DNA of 10,870 bases from contig JACDDG010000046.1 in the NCBI GenBank assembly GCA_013817115.1, positions 1-10,870 of the forward strand, given 5' to 3'. Under the pieces are notes generated by a model that was given only the letters and a program-made list of their open reading frames with translations, made no database searches and was not told the DNA's origin. A program made the position numbers and the translations under genes. Origin of the DNA: Parachlamydiaceae bacterium. GTDB taxonomy: Bacteria; Chlamydiota; Chlamydiia; Chlamydiales; Parachlamydiaceae. Below, piece by piece: positions 1 to 7,581 of this stretch. Numbering within the stretch: position 1 is the first letter of the stretch; each line of letters opens with the position of its first letter.

Positions 1-98
1 CCCCACCTCACGGTGACGCAGTTATTTTCAGTTACAAAGGCTTGGCTACCTTTGACAAGGACTTTCACCTTGCTAAATGTGTACGCTCACGAGCGCAC
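1..98 (-). mobile_element. Group II intron, 5' end only (domain I start), truncated by window edge
   Basis: Read on the minus strand from base 98 leftwards, the sequence begins GTGCG, the usual group II intron 5' start. It continues into a short stem and then AAGGTGAAAGTCCTT (71-57), matching the GUGAAAGUC-type hairpin near the start of bacterial group II introns. A second hairpin follows, with stem CAAAGG/CCTTTG (54-35), and then a stretch ending in CACCGTGAGGTGGGG at the window edge. This order is typical of intron domain I. The rest of the ribozyme and any intron-encoded reverse transcriptase would lie left of base 1, so whether it is complete cannot be judged. The intron has the same orientation as waaA and begins 32 bp after its stop codon. 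Recognition is by remembered sequence pattern; no fold was computed. Confidence 0.62.
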
Positions 99-102
99 TG
101 CC

Positions 103-115
103 GCTCCATCGGAGC
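103..115 (-). terminator. Small hairpin after waaA, possible terminator or intron target stem
   Basis: A perfect 5-bp stem, GCTCC/GGAGC with a 3-nt loop, lies 15 bp downstream of the waaA stop codon and ends 4 nt before the inferred intron boundary. No U-tract follows, because the intron takes its place. It may be the stem of the former waaA terminator. Group IIC introns are known to insert just after terminator-like hairpins, and the 4-nt gap fits that habit. The class assignment is an inference from this spacing only. Confidence 0.3.
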
Positions 116-130
116 TTAGGGCAACTTGCG

Positions 131-1408
131 TTAGTCTTTGGATGTAACGTTTGATGTATGCTCTAAAATAGCTCTCATAGTTCGCTCTGTAGACCCTTGC
201 ATAGATTCTATCAATTGAAATGATGCATCGCGCATTTTCATCCTCTTTGACTCATCCTGCAAAAGCTCCTTAACCTCCCCTTCAACACAATCAATTGGAA
301 CCTGCAATGCCGCTTGATAATTTGAAACCGCCTCAACCAAATCGGGTTGGCTGTACATATAGGGCCCGTAAATGGTCGGAACCCCAAACCATAAGGGCTC
401 AAGAATGTTGTGCCCACCCACAACCTGCGTATAACTTCCTGCCACTATAGCAACTCTTGCAATCTGATAACATTTACCCAAAATGCCCATGGCATCAACC
501 AATATAACCGAACTACCACTCACTGGATTTGTATATCGTCTGCATGATCCAAATAAATAAGTAATTAACCTCGCAACTTCATTAAATCTTTCCGGATGTC
601 GAGGAACCACCACCACTTTAACGTTAGAATCTTTCTCCAAAATATTTTTTAATGTCCCAAGAAGCATCGCTTCCTCTGTGTCGTGACTTGACCCAATGAC
701 TATTACTTTGTCAGTATCGCTTATGCCCAACTGAGTCCTTAATGCAGACTTCTCATCGTTAGTTAAATAAATAGGCTTGCTGTCGAATTTTAAATTCCCG
801 GTAACAACAATATCCCCCTCAGGAATTCCCAAATACTCAAAACGATCAGCATACAGTCTGCTCTGTAATGCAAAAAGGTCAACCAAAGAAAATAAAGGTC
901 TAGCAAAGAAAGAAAATCTCTTAAAACGATTCATAGATGTTTTAGAGATCTTACCGTTAACTAAAGAGATATGAGCTCCGACTTTCTTCGAAGCGCGCAA
1001 AAAATTATACCAGAAATCAGTTTCGCAAATTAACACATAGTCCGGTTTAACTTTTTTAACAATAGGACAGATTATCCAGTAAAAATCATAGGGTAAAAAC
1101 ACATGATAATCGGCTTCAGGAATTGCACGCTTAGCTTCCGCATGTCCTGTTTCTGTAATGGATGATATGACGACAACCGAATCAACAAATTCTTTTTTCA
1201 AACGCTTAGCTAGAACCGCTACCGCTTTGACTTCCCCCACAGACACTACATGAATCCAGATAAGCTTGCGATTACCCTTATCGATCGCAGGAAACTGCCT
1301 TCCTAATCGCTTAAATAAGCTCTCACGATATTTTTTTTGAACAATCCATGCATAAATTAGCTTAGGCAGAGCTAGAATTGCCAAAAGCCAAAGAACAATT
1401 TCATACAT
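131..1408 (-). CDS. waaA: 3-deoxy-D-manno-octulosonic acid (Kdo) transferase, lipid A glycosyltransferase
   Basis: Transfers Kdo from CMP-Kdo to lipid A precursor at the cytoplasmic face of the inner membrane, starting the LPS core (family GT30). Chlamydial members are known to add several Kdo residues and so build the genus LPS epitope; how many this one adds cannot be read from sequence. Numbered from the ATG: an N-terminal hydrophobic anchor (about 3-22); SVGE at 56-59 with the catalytic Glu59; ETDFW at 129-133; GNLKFD at 204-209; PRHPERF at 269-275; GGHNILEP at 331-338 in the CMP-Kdo-binding C-terminal lobe. The 425 aa length is normal. The frame can also start at a TTG 15 bp upstream (1423), which has a weak AGAGA behind it; the ATG lacks a Shine-Dalgarno, so the start is uncertain. 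It begins about 60 bp after tex on the same strand and is probably cotranscribed with it. Confidence 0.93.
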   Translation of the reverse strand: MYEIVLWLLAILALPKLIYAWIVQKKYRESLFKRLGRQFPAIDKGNRKLIWIHVVSVGEVKAVAVLAKRLKKEFVDSVVVISSITETGHAEAKRAIPEADYHVFLPYDFYWIICPIVKKVKPDYVLICETDFWYNFLRASKKVGAHISLVNGKISKTSMNRFKRFSFFARPLFSLVDLFALQSRLYADRFEYLGIPEGDIVVTGNLKFDSKPIYLTNDEKSALRTQLGISDTDKVIVIGSSHDTEEAMLLGTLKNILEKDSNVKVVVVPRHPERFNEVARLITYLFGSCRRYTNPVSGSSVILVDAMGILGKCYQIARVAIVAGSYTQVVGGHNILEPLWFGVPTIYGPYMYSQPDLVEAVSNYQAALQVPIDCVEGEVKELLQDESKRMKMRDASFQLIESMQGSTERTMRAILEHTSNVTSKD

Positions 1409-1469
1409 TAATGATAAAAACAATTCATTCTCTCATTCTTATATTTTTTTTCTTTGGTTTATAAAAAAT

Positions 1470-3695
1470 CTACAACGATGCAAATGGATTCGAATTAAAA
1501 CTCTTTTTTTCTTGTCTTTGCGGCATCGTTTTAGGAGAATTTGACTTTTGTTTACCGGTTAGCGCTATCCGTTTACGAGCGACATCGACACTTATAACTT
1601 CAACCTTAATTTTGTCTCCGGCCTTAACAACTTCGCTCGGATCTTTAATGTATCGGTCGGTAAGCTCGGAGATATGGACAAGACCATCTTGATGGACACC
1701 TAAATCAACGAAAGCTCCGAAAGCTGTTACATTTGTAACAATCCCTTCCAACTTCATCCCTGGTTTTAAATCTGACAAGGTGCAGATGTCATCCCGGTAG
1801 CAAGGTTTTTCGAATTGCGCCCTTGGATCTCTTCCGGGCTTCCGAAGTTCATCTAAAATATCCCGTAAAGTGTGCTCGCCAACAATTGCAGCATACTGCT
1901 TGATATCAATTTTATCTATGTAGGCTGAATTGGCAATCAAATCAGTAAGAGAAACGCCAAGATCATTTGCCATTGATTTCACTAACTCATATCTCTCTGG
2001 GTGAACAGCCGAAGCATCCAAAGGGTTCTGAGCTCCTCGAATGCGTAAAAATCCGGTAGCCTGCTCGAAAGTGCGCGGTCCAAATCCCGGAACATTTAAC
2101 AATTCTTTCCGACCTTTGAAAGGACCATTTTTTTGCCGATGATTAACAATTTTTGTTGCCAAAGATGGCCCAATACCCGCGACATAGCTGAGTAAAGGAC
2201 CACTAGCTGTATTCAGTTCCACTCCAACATGGTTAACGCAACTTTCGACAACTTCAGAAAGTTTATCATGTAACAACGGTTGATGCACATCATGCTGATA
2301 TTGACCTACACCAATAGCTTTCGGATCAATCTTGACTAGCTCAGCAAGTGGATCTTGCAATCTACGTCCAATAGAGATAGAACCACGAATTGTAAGATCT
2401 AAATCAGGAAACTCTTCTCTAGCAATATCTGAAGCGCTGTAAACGCTAGCTCCTGCTTCGTTGACTTGTATAACAATCAAATCTTGAAGATTTGCATCTT
2501 TAATAATCCCTTTCACAAATGCCTCAGCTTCACGGCCTCCTGTACCATTCCCTACAGCAATCGCTTCTGGGTGGTGATCAGCGATAAATTGGAGAAAATC
2601 TTTTTTGGCTTGTTGCAGTGCACGCTCACCTGAGCATAGATTTAAAGTGATATTTCCTTTAAATGTTCCAGTGGCATCGAGGGCAACACATTTACAACCT
2701 GTACGCATGCCGGGATCAATACCAATGACAGATCGCCCGCCCAAAGGTGCTAAAAGTAAGAGATTACGTAAATTTGACGCAAAAATATCCACTGCTGAAC
2801 GATCTGAATTGATTTTGAGTTCTACTCGGACATCGGTTTCAACACTTGGCAACAGCAAACGCTTACACGAATCTGCGATAGCCAGCCTCAATTGTTCTTT
2901 GTAGGGCGATCCAGGAACAATTTCAGCAATTTGTTCTGCAATGATTTCTGCTGTTGTTTGTTCTATTTCTATTTGAAAATCTAGAATACCTTCCCGTTCA
3001 CCGCGACGTATGGCTAGATAACGGTGAGAAGGAATTGTGGCTACTCTTTCGTGAAATTCATAATATTGTTCAAATTTGCTCGTTTCGTTTTCTTTGCCGG
3101 CAACAACCTTTGAAGTCACAATTCCATTGGAGGCAAATTCTGAACGAATGGCCTGACGAATTAATGCATTTTCAGCGATGAGCTCAGCTATGATATCACG
3201 GGCTCCGGCCAAGGCATCATCAATAGTTTCCACTTGCTTTTCAGGCGAAATGAATTCTAAGGCGTCATTTAGTGGGTCACCACGTAAAGGTTGATCGATA
3301 ATTTTTAGAGCTAAAGGCTCGAGCCCTTTTTCTCGTGCAATCATCGCACGTGTACGTCGCTTAGGTTTATAAGGAAGATAAAAATCTTCAAGAATAGTTT
3401 TAGATTCGCATGTTTCAATTAGGGTGCGTAGATCATCAGTTAACTTGCCTTGAGATTCAATAGAAGCTAAGATTGTTTCACGACGGTGTTCTAGCTCTTG
3501 AAGATATGCTAGACGCTCTTGGATTGCACGAATTTGCACTTCATCAAGATTTCCCGTTGCCTCTTTGCGATAACGCGCGATGAATGGAACAGTGTTGCCA
3601 CTTTCGAGAAGTTCAACGACTGCTATGACAGCTCTTTCAGGGAGAGAGAGTTCGCGACCAATTTTCGCACACAAGTTCTTTGTTTTTGCTACCAT
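1470..3695 (-). CDS. tex: Tex family transcription accessory protein (S1 RNA-binding)
   Basis: A cytoplasmic nucleic-acid-binding protein of the Tex/YhgF family, tied to transcription and RNA handling in other bacteria; its exact role is unsettled. All family domains are present: a helical N-terminal region (about 1-320), an RNase H-like YqgF domain opening with VIGIDPGMRTG (323-333), helix-hairpin-helix motifs around the VAGIGPSLATK and NVPGFGPRTFEQA segments, and a C-terminal S1 domain (about 643-712) containing GIVTNVTAFGAFVDLG. A short basic, Asn-rich tail follows. The 741 aa length is somewhat under the roughly 770 aa usual in proteobacteria, with no sign of truncation. The ATG start has an AAGGAG 14 nt upstream, farther than ideal, and no better start exists. 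A 46-nt gap before the longest possible waaA frame suggests a tex-waaA operon. Confidence 0.95.
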   Translation of the reverse strand: MVAKTKNLCAKIGRELSLPERAVIAVVELLESGNTVPFIARYRKEATGNLDEVQIRAIQERLAYLQELEHRRETILASIESQGKLTDDLRTLIETCESKTILEDFYLPYKPKRRTRAMIAREKGLEPLALKIIDQPLRGDPLNDALEFISPEKQVETIDDALAGARDIIAELIAENALIRQAIRSEFASNGIVTSKVVAGKENETSKFEQYYEFHERVATIPSHRYLAIRRGEREGILDFQIEIEQTTAEIIAEQIAEIVPGSPYKEQLRLAIADSCKRLLLPSVETDVRVELKINSDRSAVDIFASNLRNLLLLAPLGGRSVIGIDPGMRTGCKCVALDATGTFKGNITLNLCSGERALQQAKKDFLQFIADHHPEAIAVGNGTGGREAEAFVKGIIKDANLQDLIVIQVNEAGASVYSASDIAREEFPDLDLTIRGSISIGRRLQDPLAELVKIDPKAIGVGQYQHDVHQPLLHDKLSEVVESCVNHVGVELNTASGPLLSYVAGIGPSLATKIVNHRQKNGPFKGRKELLNVPGFGPRTFEQATGFLRIRGAQNPLDASAVHPERYELVKSMANDLGVSLTDLIANSAYIDKIDIKQYAAIVGEHTLRDILDELRKPGRDPRAQFEKPCYRDDICTLSDLKPGMKLEGIVTNVTAFGAFVDLGVHQDGLVHISELTDRYIKDPSEVVKAGDKIKVEVISVDVARKRIALTGKQKSNSPKTMPQRQEKKSFNSNPFASL

Positions 3696-3709
3696 AAATT
3701 TATTTCTAT

Positions 3710-3728
3710 CTCCTTAAAACAAATTATA
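3710..3728 (-). promoter_or_regulatory. Candidate tex -10 box and Shine-Dalgarno
   Basis: On the minus strand a perfect TATAAT (3728-3723) is followed after 7 nt by AAGGAG (3715-3710), then 14 nt to the tex ATG. No convincing -35 hexamer sits 16-18 nt upstream of the TATAAT. If the -10 box is used, the transcript would begin at or just before the Shine-Dalgarno, giving a leader of only about 20 nt. This would give tex-waaA its own promoter, separate from cydAB. Confidence 0.35.
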
Positions 3729-3807
3729 ATCCAATTAGGCATCGGTTAGGATAGATTTTAAGGGATTGCGCAGTGAAATTCAAGTAAAATGTTATGTGGG
3801 ATGTAGC

Positions 3808-3904
3808 TTTCTTTGCGCTTCTTTGCGTCTTTGCGTTAAAAAAAGGCTGTGAAGATTTCTGAAGCTACTTTTTAACGCAAAGGTGCAAAGAAACGCAAAG
3901 AAGG
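3808..3904. repeat. Mirror-symmetric inverted repeat built from CTTTGCG heptamers
   Basis: The left arm (3808-3844) carries CTTTGCG at 3811, 3821 and 3829, then TTAAAAA. The right arm (about 3867-3904) carries the complement, starting at 3876, 3884 (one base changed) and 3894. The spacing is 10 then 8 on the left and 8 then 10 on the right, so the arms match at about 33 of 37 positions around a loop of some 22 nt. It lies between the end of cydB and the start of tex. CGCAAAG-type repeats occur between genes in many unrelated bacteria, as I recall. The transcript could fold into a long stem that ends the cydAB message, but no U-tract follows it in that direction. Confidence 0.75.
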
Positions 3905-3951
3905 CTAAAAACAAAACAAAAAATTGAACGCTCTTCGGTATAACCCAAAGC

Positions 3952-5004
3952 TTAATAACTTGTGGAATCCAACTTAACCTTGCCACGGAAAACCCAGTAA
4001 ACAATGCTCATATACGATATCACCATCGGCATGCCAATCAAAGCAATCATAAGCAGAATTTGTAACGTAGTGATCGAAGATGAATCCTTATAGATGGTTA
4101 GGCTTAAATTTTGAGGATCATTTAAAGCCCTAACAACATTAGGATAAAGTCCTATTCCAAAAAGAGCCAGAAGGCAGATAATATTTAGACTCGAGCACAG
4201 AAAGGCCCTGAAATCACGTCCCAAATTTATTTCACGAGGGATATTTGCAATCGCAAAAATATTGATAATTGCAATAAGAAAGAAAATAGGTCGCTCCTTC
4301 ATGGTTTCTGCCATGTGCGGCATGTAAATCAACGTCGCCATTGTACCGGTGGCATAAAACAATATAAAAAGAATGATTGCTGGATTCACCCATAACCTTA
4401 AACGATCATGCAGCTCGTCCTCGGTTTTCATCACTACAAAAATGACTCCATGCATCAGAAACAACGCGACTGTAACTCCCCCAATAAACAGTGCATAAGG
4501 ATTTAGAAGTGAAGAAAAGTCGCCAATAAATTCTCCTTGAGCATCCAATGGAATTCCCCGTACTAAATTTCCGGCTATGAGTCCAAAATCGAAGCTTATA
4601 ATTAAGCTTGCAAGACTGAACATGACATCCCAGCACCATCGCCACCAAGCCATAGGCTGTTTACTGCGAAATTCAATTGCGACAGCCCTAAAAATGAGCC
4701 CTGAAAGCAGCACCATCACAGGTATATAGAAAGCTGAGCAGACTGTTGCGTATACATTAGGAAAACCAGCAAAAAGGGCTCCGCCGGCAGTGACAAGCCA
4801 AACAGCATTTCCATCCCATAAAGGCCCAATTGAATTGATCATAATTCGCCGATCTTCATCTTTTTTGGCAAAAAGATGCATCATGCCCACACCTAAATCA
4901 AACCCATCTAAAATTGCATATCCCGTTAGAAGAATCACAAAAACTGAAAACCATATAAATTGTAGATCAGAAAATAGGTTAAATTGAGAAACCAAAATGT
5001 TCAT
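3952..5004 (-). CDS. cydB: Cytochrome bd quinol oxidase subunit II
   Basis: Integral membrane subunit that pairs with CydA in the bd-type terminal oxidase, which oxidises quinol and reduces O2 to water with high oxygen affinity. The protein is almost wholly hydrophobic helices. Family signatures are DGFDLGVG (33-40) in the first helix and GPLWDGNAVWL (60-70) followed by TAGGALFAGFP. The residue after WDGN is Ala, where members I recall have Glu or Gln. The 350 aa length is a little short against about 379 in E. coli, mainly in loops, and the C-terminus ends cleanly. The ATG has an AAGGA about 7 nt upstream. It starts 12 bp after the cydA stop, so the two are surely one transcript. Confidence 0.95.
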   Translation of the reverse strand: MNILVSQFNLFSDLQFIWFSVFVILLTGYAILDGFDLGVGMMHLFAKKDEDRRIMINSIGPLWDGNAVWLVTAGGALFAGFPNVYATVCSAFYIPVMVLLSGLIFRAVAIEFRSKQPMAWWRWCWDVMFSLASLIISFDFGLIAGNLVRGIPLDAQGEFIGDFSSLLNPYALFIGGVTVALFLMHGVIFVVMKTEDELHDRLRLWVNPAIILFILFYATGTMATLIYMPHMAETMKERPIFFLIAIINIFAIANIPREINLGRDFRAFLCSSLNIICLLALFGIGLYPNVVRALNDPQNLSLTIYKDSSSITTLQILLMIALIGMPMVISYMSIVYWVFRGKVKLDSTSY

Positions 5005-5016
5005 TTTTTTCCTTAT

Positions 5017-6363
5017 TTAAACTCTTCTATAAGCTGGATCTTCGATATCACCAGGGCCGTGAACAATTTTTTCATTTAATATGTAAATAAACAAAACAAA
5101 AAGAAAAAAATAAACGAATCCAAACATAATGATAGATCCGAGAATTTGATTGGCTGTTACAGATTTCGAAAGGCCATCGGAAATTCTCAAAAGATCCTGG
5201 ACAATCCATGGAAACCTGCCCATTTCTGCTGTCACCCACCCAGCCTGATTACCAATTTGTGGAAAAAGAACAGATATTACTAAAAGCCTCAACACCCATG
5301 TTGCAGAGAAAAGCTTCTTCTTACTCCACAAGTAGAGTGCCAGCACCGCACAAATCACCATACATACCCACATGGCAATCATTAGGTGATAAGTCTGGAA
5401 TACCGCCCTCACATTCGGCCAATCTTTTTTCGGAACTGTATTGAGTCCCTTGATTTCTCCCTCTGCATCTCCTGTAGTTAAATAACTTAGAAGTTTGGGT
5501 ATGGCAATGCTGTAATCAATACGTTCATCTTTAACATTCGGAATACCAAAAATATTAAGTTGAACTCCTTTGCTCGTTTCAAAAATACCCTCTATTGCAG
5601 CAAATTTTGCAGGTTGGTTCTTAGAAACTCCTCGGACACTAGAATCTCCACTAAAAAATTGCATTACTAAAGCAATCGAAGCCACAGTTAATCCAATTTT
5701 CATCGTCTGTTTAGAAAATTCAAAATGTTGTTTTTTTAACATATAGTAAGCTGAAATACTTATGACCAGGAAGGCACCTGATAACCAGCAGCCAATGATA
5801 CTATGAGCAAGACGATCCATCGAAGAAGGATTGAAAACCATCGCCCAAAAATCGGTAATTTCGGCTCGCGCAGCTAAACCTTCACCAACAATATGAAATC
5901 CTGTGGGAGTTTGCATCCAAGAGTTTGCCACAATAATCCAAATCGCACTAAAATGGGCCCCCAAGCAAACCATAACAGTAGAGAAAAAATGCATTTTGCG
6001 CCCGACACGGTGCCATCCAAAGAGTAAGATTCCCAAAAATCCTGATTCTAGAAAAAAGGCAAAAACACCTTCGGCAGCTAGTGCTGAACCAAAGACATCT
6101 CCTACATAGCGTGAGTAAGTCGACCAGTTCGTCCCAAATTCGAATTCCATGACAATACCGGTGGAAACCCCTAATACAAACGTAAGAGCAAAAACCTTTG
6201 TCCACCACCGAGTCATTTGAAAGTATAGAGGGTTATCGGTTTTTAGGTAACATGCTTCCATGATAACAAGGATTAGACCTAGTCCAATACTCAGTTGTGG
6301 ATAGATGTAGTGGAACATAATTGTGAAAGCGAATTGTATACGCGCAAGAATTTCAGCATCCAT
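5017..6363 (-). CDS. cydA: Cytochrome bd quinol oxidase subunit I
   Basis: Heme-bearing subunit of the bd oxidase, carrying the quinol site and hemes b558, b595 and d. The residues matching the E. coli ligands are in place: His18 (E. coli His19), His187 (His186) and Met328 (Met393). Conserved acidic residues Glu98 and Glu106 match E. coli Glu99 and Glu107. The Q-loop segment AKFAAIEG (252-259) keeps the Lys and Glu needed for quinol oxidation, and GRFPW (382-386) matches the family GRQPW. At 448 aa it is shorter than the 522 aa E. coli protein, as expected for the short-Q-loop type. The ATG has a GAGG about 11 nt upstream. First gene of the cydAB operon, divergent from folP. In an intracellular bacterium it would allow respiration at low oxygen. 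Confidence 0.96.
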   Translation of the reverse strand: MDAEILARIQFAFTIMFHYIYPQLSIGLGLILVIMEACYLKTDNPLYFQMTRWWTKVFALTFVLGVSTGIVMEFEFGTNWSTYSRYVGDVFGSALAAEGVFAFFLESGFLGILLFGWHRVGRKMHFFSTVMVCLGAHFSAIWIIVANSWMQTPTGFHIVGEGLAARAEITDFWAMVFNPSSMDRLAHSIIGCWLSGAFLVISISAYYMLKKQHFEFSKQTMKIGLTVASIALVMQFFSGDSSVRGVSKNQPAKFAAIEGIFETSKGVQLNIFGIPNVKDERIDYSIAIPKLLSYLTTGDAEGEIKGLNTVPKKDWPNVRAVFQTYHLMIAMWVCMVICAVLALYLWSKKKLFSATWVLRLLVISVLFPQIGNQAGWVTAEMGRFPWIVQDLLRISDGLSKSVTANQILGSIIMFGFVYFFLFVLFIYILNEKIVHGPGDIEDPAYRRV

Positions 6364-6455
6364 AGTAAAAAACCTCGTGGTAAAAATACACCATAAGAGA
6401 AGATGAGCTATGGAAGCAAGAAGTTTGTCTTTTATACTGTGCGCAAATTAGGTTT
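6364..6455 (-). promoter_or_regulatory. cydAB upstream region with weak promoter candidates
   Basis: The 92 bp between the toxin remnant and the cydA start should hold the cydAB promoter. On the minus strand TATAAA (6436-6431) could be a -10 box, with TTAAAA as a poor -35. A second option is TTGCTT followed 18 nt later by TATGGT. Neither pair is close to consensus. No clear operator palindrome is visible. Confidence 0.25.
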
Positions 6456-6703
6456 TTAAGGACAGATCAATTTCAATCTCGGGAAATATGTTTCAAAACA
6501 ACCCCGAACACGTGTAATGAGAGTAAAATTAGAAATGGCTGCGTGTGCACCGATATAAAAATCTGGCAAAGGAGACATCTAGCCCCTGAAGATTTTCGAT
6601 GTTTTAAAAAACATTTTCCTGCCAAAAAACCAGCTTCCCACGGAAGAGCAGCTCGGTGAAAAATTGTTGGAGGTAAAACATTATCATAATAAATTTCGAA
6701 ATC
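6456..6703 (-). pseudogene. Remnant of a PIN-domain (VapC-like) toxin gene, frameshifted and N-terminally truncated
   Basis: Two adjoining minus-strand frames together give the C-terminal half of a VapC-type PIN-domain ribonuclease. The first frame (6703-6581) reads through HRAALPWEAGFLAGK and KHRKSSGA. After a 2-nt offset (6580-6579) the second frame (6578-6456) reads [20 protein letters not shown], then TYFP, and ends in TAA. PWEAAFLAGK-x(n)-SPLPDFxIGAHA is a hallmark order of one VapC group. The N-terminal half with the first catalytic Asp (DTN motif) is gone; a stop lies just upstream of the first frame. The usual TRD near the C-terminus is TRV, so another active-site acid is lost. No VapB antitoxin gene is beside it. 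The 40-codon ATG frame at 6578-6456 is probably not a functional gene. Confidence 0.8.
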
Positions 6704-6726
6704 TTTATTTTATTGATTTTTAATCC

Positions 6727-6761
6727 TATTATGACAAAATAAATAACTAAAAACGTGGAGG
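6727..6761 (+). promoter_or_regulatory. Candidate folP -10 box and Shine-Dalgarno
   Basis: TATTAT (6727-6732) is one base from the -10 consensus, but the -35 region 17 nt upstream is poor. A clear GGAGG (6757-6761) lies 4 nt before the GTG and fixes the folP start. The AT-rich tract from about 6690 to 6750 would suit promoter opening for the folP-cdaA-ybbR transcript. Confidence 0.4.
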
Positions 6762-6765
6762 ATCT

Positions 6766-7572
6766 GTGGCACAAACAAAGATCATAGGCATTCTAAACGC
6801 AACTCCTGATTCTTATTTTGCAAATTCCCGCTGTGAAAATGTTGAAAAAGCAGTAGCTTACGCAATAGAATTAGAAACTCAAGGTGCAGATATAATAGAT
6901 ATTGGTGGCGAATCGACTCGCCCAGGGTCAACCCCCGTTACCGTCGAAGAAGAATTAACACGTATCATCCCACTTATAAAAGCCCTGAAACACCACATTA
7001 GCATTCCACTATCTATTGACACGACGAAACCTGAAGTTGCCTTGGCTGCGCTTGAAGAAGGTGTTACCCTCCTTAATGATGTTTCAGGTTTTTCATCTTC
7101 GAAAATGCGTGAAATTGCTGCCGGTTATGAGGTTGATGTCTGCGCAATGCATGCTATCCCATGGTCAACAGATCATAATGCGAAAACTTACTACCCAGAC
7201 GGAGTAATTACAACCCTTTTACGTTGGTTCGAGACAACTGTTAAACAATTGTTAAGCAGCGGGATTTCTGAAAAACATATTATTTTAGATCCCGGTATTG
7301 GATTCGGGAAAACTGTTGCCGATAATCTCGAAATCATATACCATCTACCACAGTTGAAGAATTTCGGTTTTCCATTACTTCTTGGGATTTCTCGGAAGTC
7401 GTTTTTAAGCAAAATTTTAAAACTTCCTACTGCAGAGCTATTACCGGCAACACTGACAATTAATGCCCTTGCAATCCAAGCCGGTATCGACTACATTCGC
7501 GTTCACGACGTGAAAGAGCACAAGGAGGCTATTCTACTTTTGCAGAAATTACTAGACGTTAACTTACATTAA
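6766..7572 (+). CDS. folP: Dihydropteroate synthase
   Basis: Condenses p-aminobenzoate with hydroxymethyl-dihydropterin pyrophosphate to dihydropteroate in folate synthesis; a cytoplasmic TIM barrel and the sulfonamide target. All family motifs are visible: GILNATPDS (8-16), with Asn11 for metal/pyrophosphate binding; GGESTRPGS (47-55); SIDT (83-86); NDVSGF (104-109); DPGIGFGK (175-182); the SRKS loop (209-212); RVHDV (245-249). The stretch after TPDS is YFANSR rather than the usual FSDGG, a mild divergence in a mobile loop. 268 aa is normal for a monofunctional enzyme. It starts at a GTG just behind GGAGG. First gene of the plus-strand group, 9 bp before cdaA; the folP-cdaA-ybbR order recurs in many phyla. 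Confidence 0.96.
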   Translation: MAQTKIIGILNATPDSYFANSRCENVEKAVAYAIELETQGADIIDIGGESTRPGSTPVTVEEELTRIIPLIKALKHHISIPLSIDTTKPEVALAALEEGVTLLNDVSGFSSSKMREIAAGYEVDVCAMHAIPWSTDHNAKTYYPDGVITTLLRWFETTVKQLLSSGISEKHIILDPGIGFGKTVADNLEIIYHLPQLKNFGFPLLLGISRKSFLSKILKLPTAELLPATLTINALAIQAGIDYIRVHDVKEHKEAILLLQKLLDVNLH

Positions 7573-7581
7573 AAATTTTTT

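Noticed and set aside
2605..2904. Plus-strand 99-codon frame inside tex
   Set aside because: It lies wholly within the well-supported tex gene on the other strand and shows no family features.
3792..4004. 70-codon minus-strand frame across the CTTTGCG repeat
   Set aside because: It overlaps the end of cydB in another frame. Its C-terminal half (LTQRRKEAQRK) is simply the translated repeat, a common source of false small genes.
5948..6208. 86-codon minus-strand frame inside cydA
   Set aside because: It is an out-of-frame shadow of cydA, which carries all the heme-ligand residues in its own frame.
6586..6723. A 45-codon plus-strand frame with protein-like composition just before folP
   Set aside because: It has no ATG, GTG or TTG at its beginning, and its opposite strand reads as the VapC-like remnant, which has a recognisable family pattern.
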